Positions 49,818-49,930 of a stretch of DNA of 49,930 bases are shown here, piece after piece (position 1 is the first letter of the stretch; every line of letters begins with the position of its first letter). A program made the position numbers and the translations under genes. The notes beneath the pieces are model-generated. The model had not been told where the DNA came from. It searched no databases and worked only from the letters and a program-made list of their open reading frames with translations. Origin of the DNA: Candidatus Sulfopaludibacter sp. SbA3 (GTDB lineage Bacteria > Acidobacteriota > Terriglobia > Bryobacterales > Bryobacteraceae); NCBI GenBank assembly GCA_945861625.1, contig CAMAVI010000019.1, positions 1 through 49,930 on the forward strand, in the 5' to 3' direction.

Positions 49818-49930
49818 TTAAGATTTCTTTTGATCCAGGAGGCGGCGGACGGAGGTTCGGCTTATCTGAAGCTGGCGGGCGATTTCGGATTTGCTGATTC
49901 CTTGCCGGTGTAGTTTCCGAGCTTCGACGG
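49818..49930 (-). CDS. Serine recombinase (resolvase/invertase) C-terminal helix-turn-helix, partial
   Basis: On the minus strand from the window edge the frame reads VEARKLHRQGISKSEIARQL, then QISRTSVRRLLDQKKS and stop (TTA at 49818-49820). KSEIARQLQISRTSVRRLL is the DNA-binding helix-turn-helix of Hin/resolvase-type serine recombinases. The catalytic domain lies beyond the window. The stop is 1 base from the integrase remnant's stop, so two recombinase genes converge here. Confidence 0.7.
   Translation of the reverse strand, partial: VEARKLHRQGISKSEIARQLQISRTSVRRLLDQKKS

Overview
The window looks like chromosomal DNA of an Acidobacteriota bacterium of the Bryobacterales / Candidatus Solibacter type. 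This is inference from gene content, not a search result: GC-rich DNA with long antisense open frames, many secreted and outer-membrane proteins ending their signal peptides in AQ or AAA, a decaheme cytochrome with a porin-like partner, a matrixin protease with IPT-like modules, HDOD and DUF2490 proteins, and gene blocks such as scpA-scpB-rluB and rimO-yacG-pgpA-cinA.

Layout. 1-190: start of a truncated IS1182/IS5-like transposase gene. 264-3464: secreted protein plus a large matrixin-type metalloprotease. 3465-4325: long gap with one possible small ORF. 4326-6750: TraR/DksA zinc-finger regulator, PgeF-like protein, zapA, a coiled-coil gene and rplT/rpmI; infC is missing and a decayed toprim fragment lies in its place. 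7245-10216: decaheme c-type cytochrome and outer-membrane beta-barrel, the best candidate for an unusual system here (an MtrAB/PioAB-like electron conduit). 10251-11865: tRNA-Pro(GGG), a secreted metallo-beta-lactamase-fold protein, and a SET-domain methyltransferase. 11923-15947: a proline-rich secreted protein divergent from an ECF sigma / membrane partner / secreted protein / POTRA-only protein series. 16007-16679: VapBC pair. 16720-19580: scpA, scpB and a pseudouridine synthase with a 19-copy pentapeptide tail. 19589-21925: ABC-F ATPase and a second toxin-antitoxin pair. 21936-27216: DUF192, msrA, then rimO-yacG-pgpA-beta-propeller-cinA. 27285-28962: DUF2490 and HDOD proteins. 28990-29610: decayed insertion-sequence and Rhs debris. 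29696-35406: gluconate-dehydrogenase-like pair, amidohydrolase, amino acid permease and a broken metallo-beta-lactamase gene. 35497-39812: DHA2-type exporter, second amino acid permease, AI-2E family permease. 39847-42526: acyl-CoA carboxylase beta subunit, short crotonase, Uma2 nuclease. 42573-48138: folD-coaE-htrA-MFS-dacB-fmdB in tight series. 48144-49052: predicted outer-membrane protein. 49199-49930: mobile-element end, 5'-truncated integrase and the tail of a serine recombinase.

How the genes work together: the housekeeping blocks cover chromosome segregation, ribosome biogenesis and modification, C1/CoA cofactor synthesis, phospholipid and wall maturation, and envelope proteolysis. Around them lie envelope and respiratory accessory genes. 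Both window edges and 28990-29610 carry decayed mobile elements, and the toprim fragment upstream of rpmI may be another such remnant.
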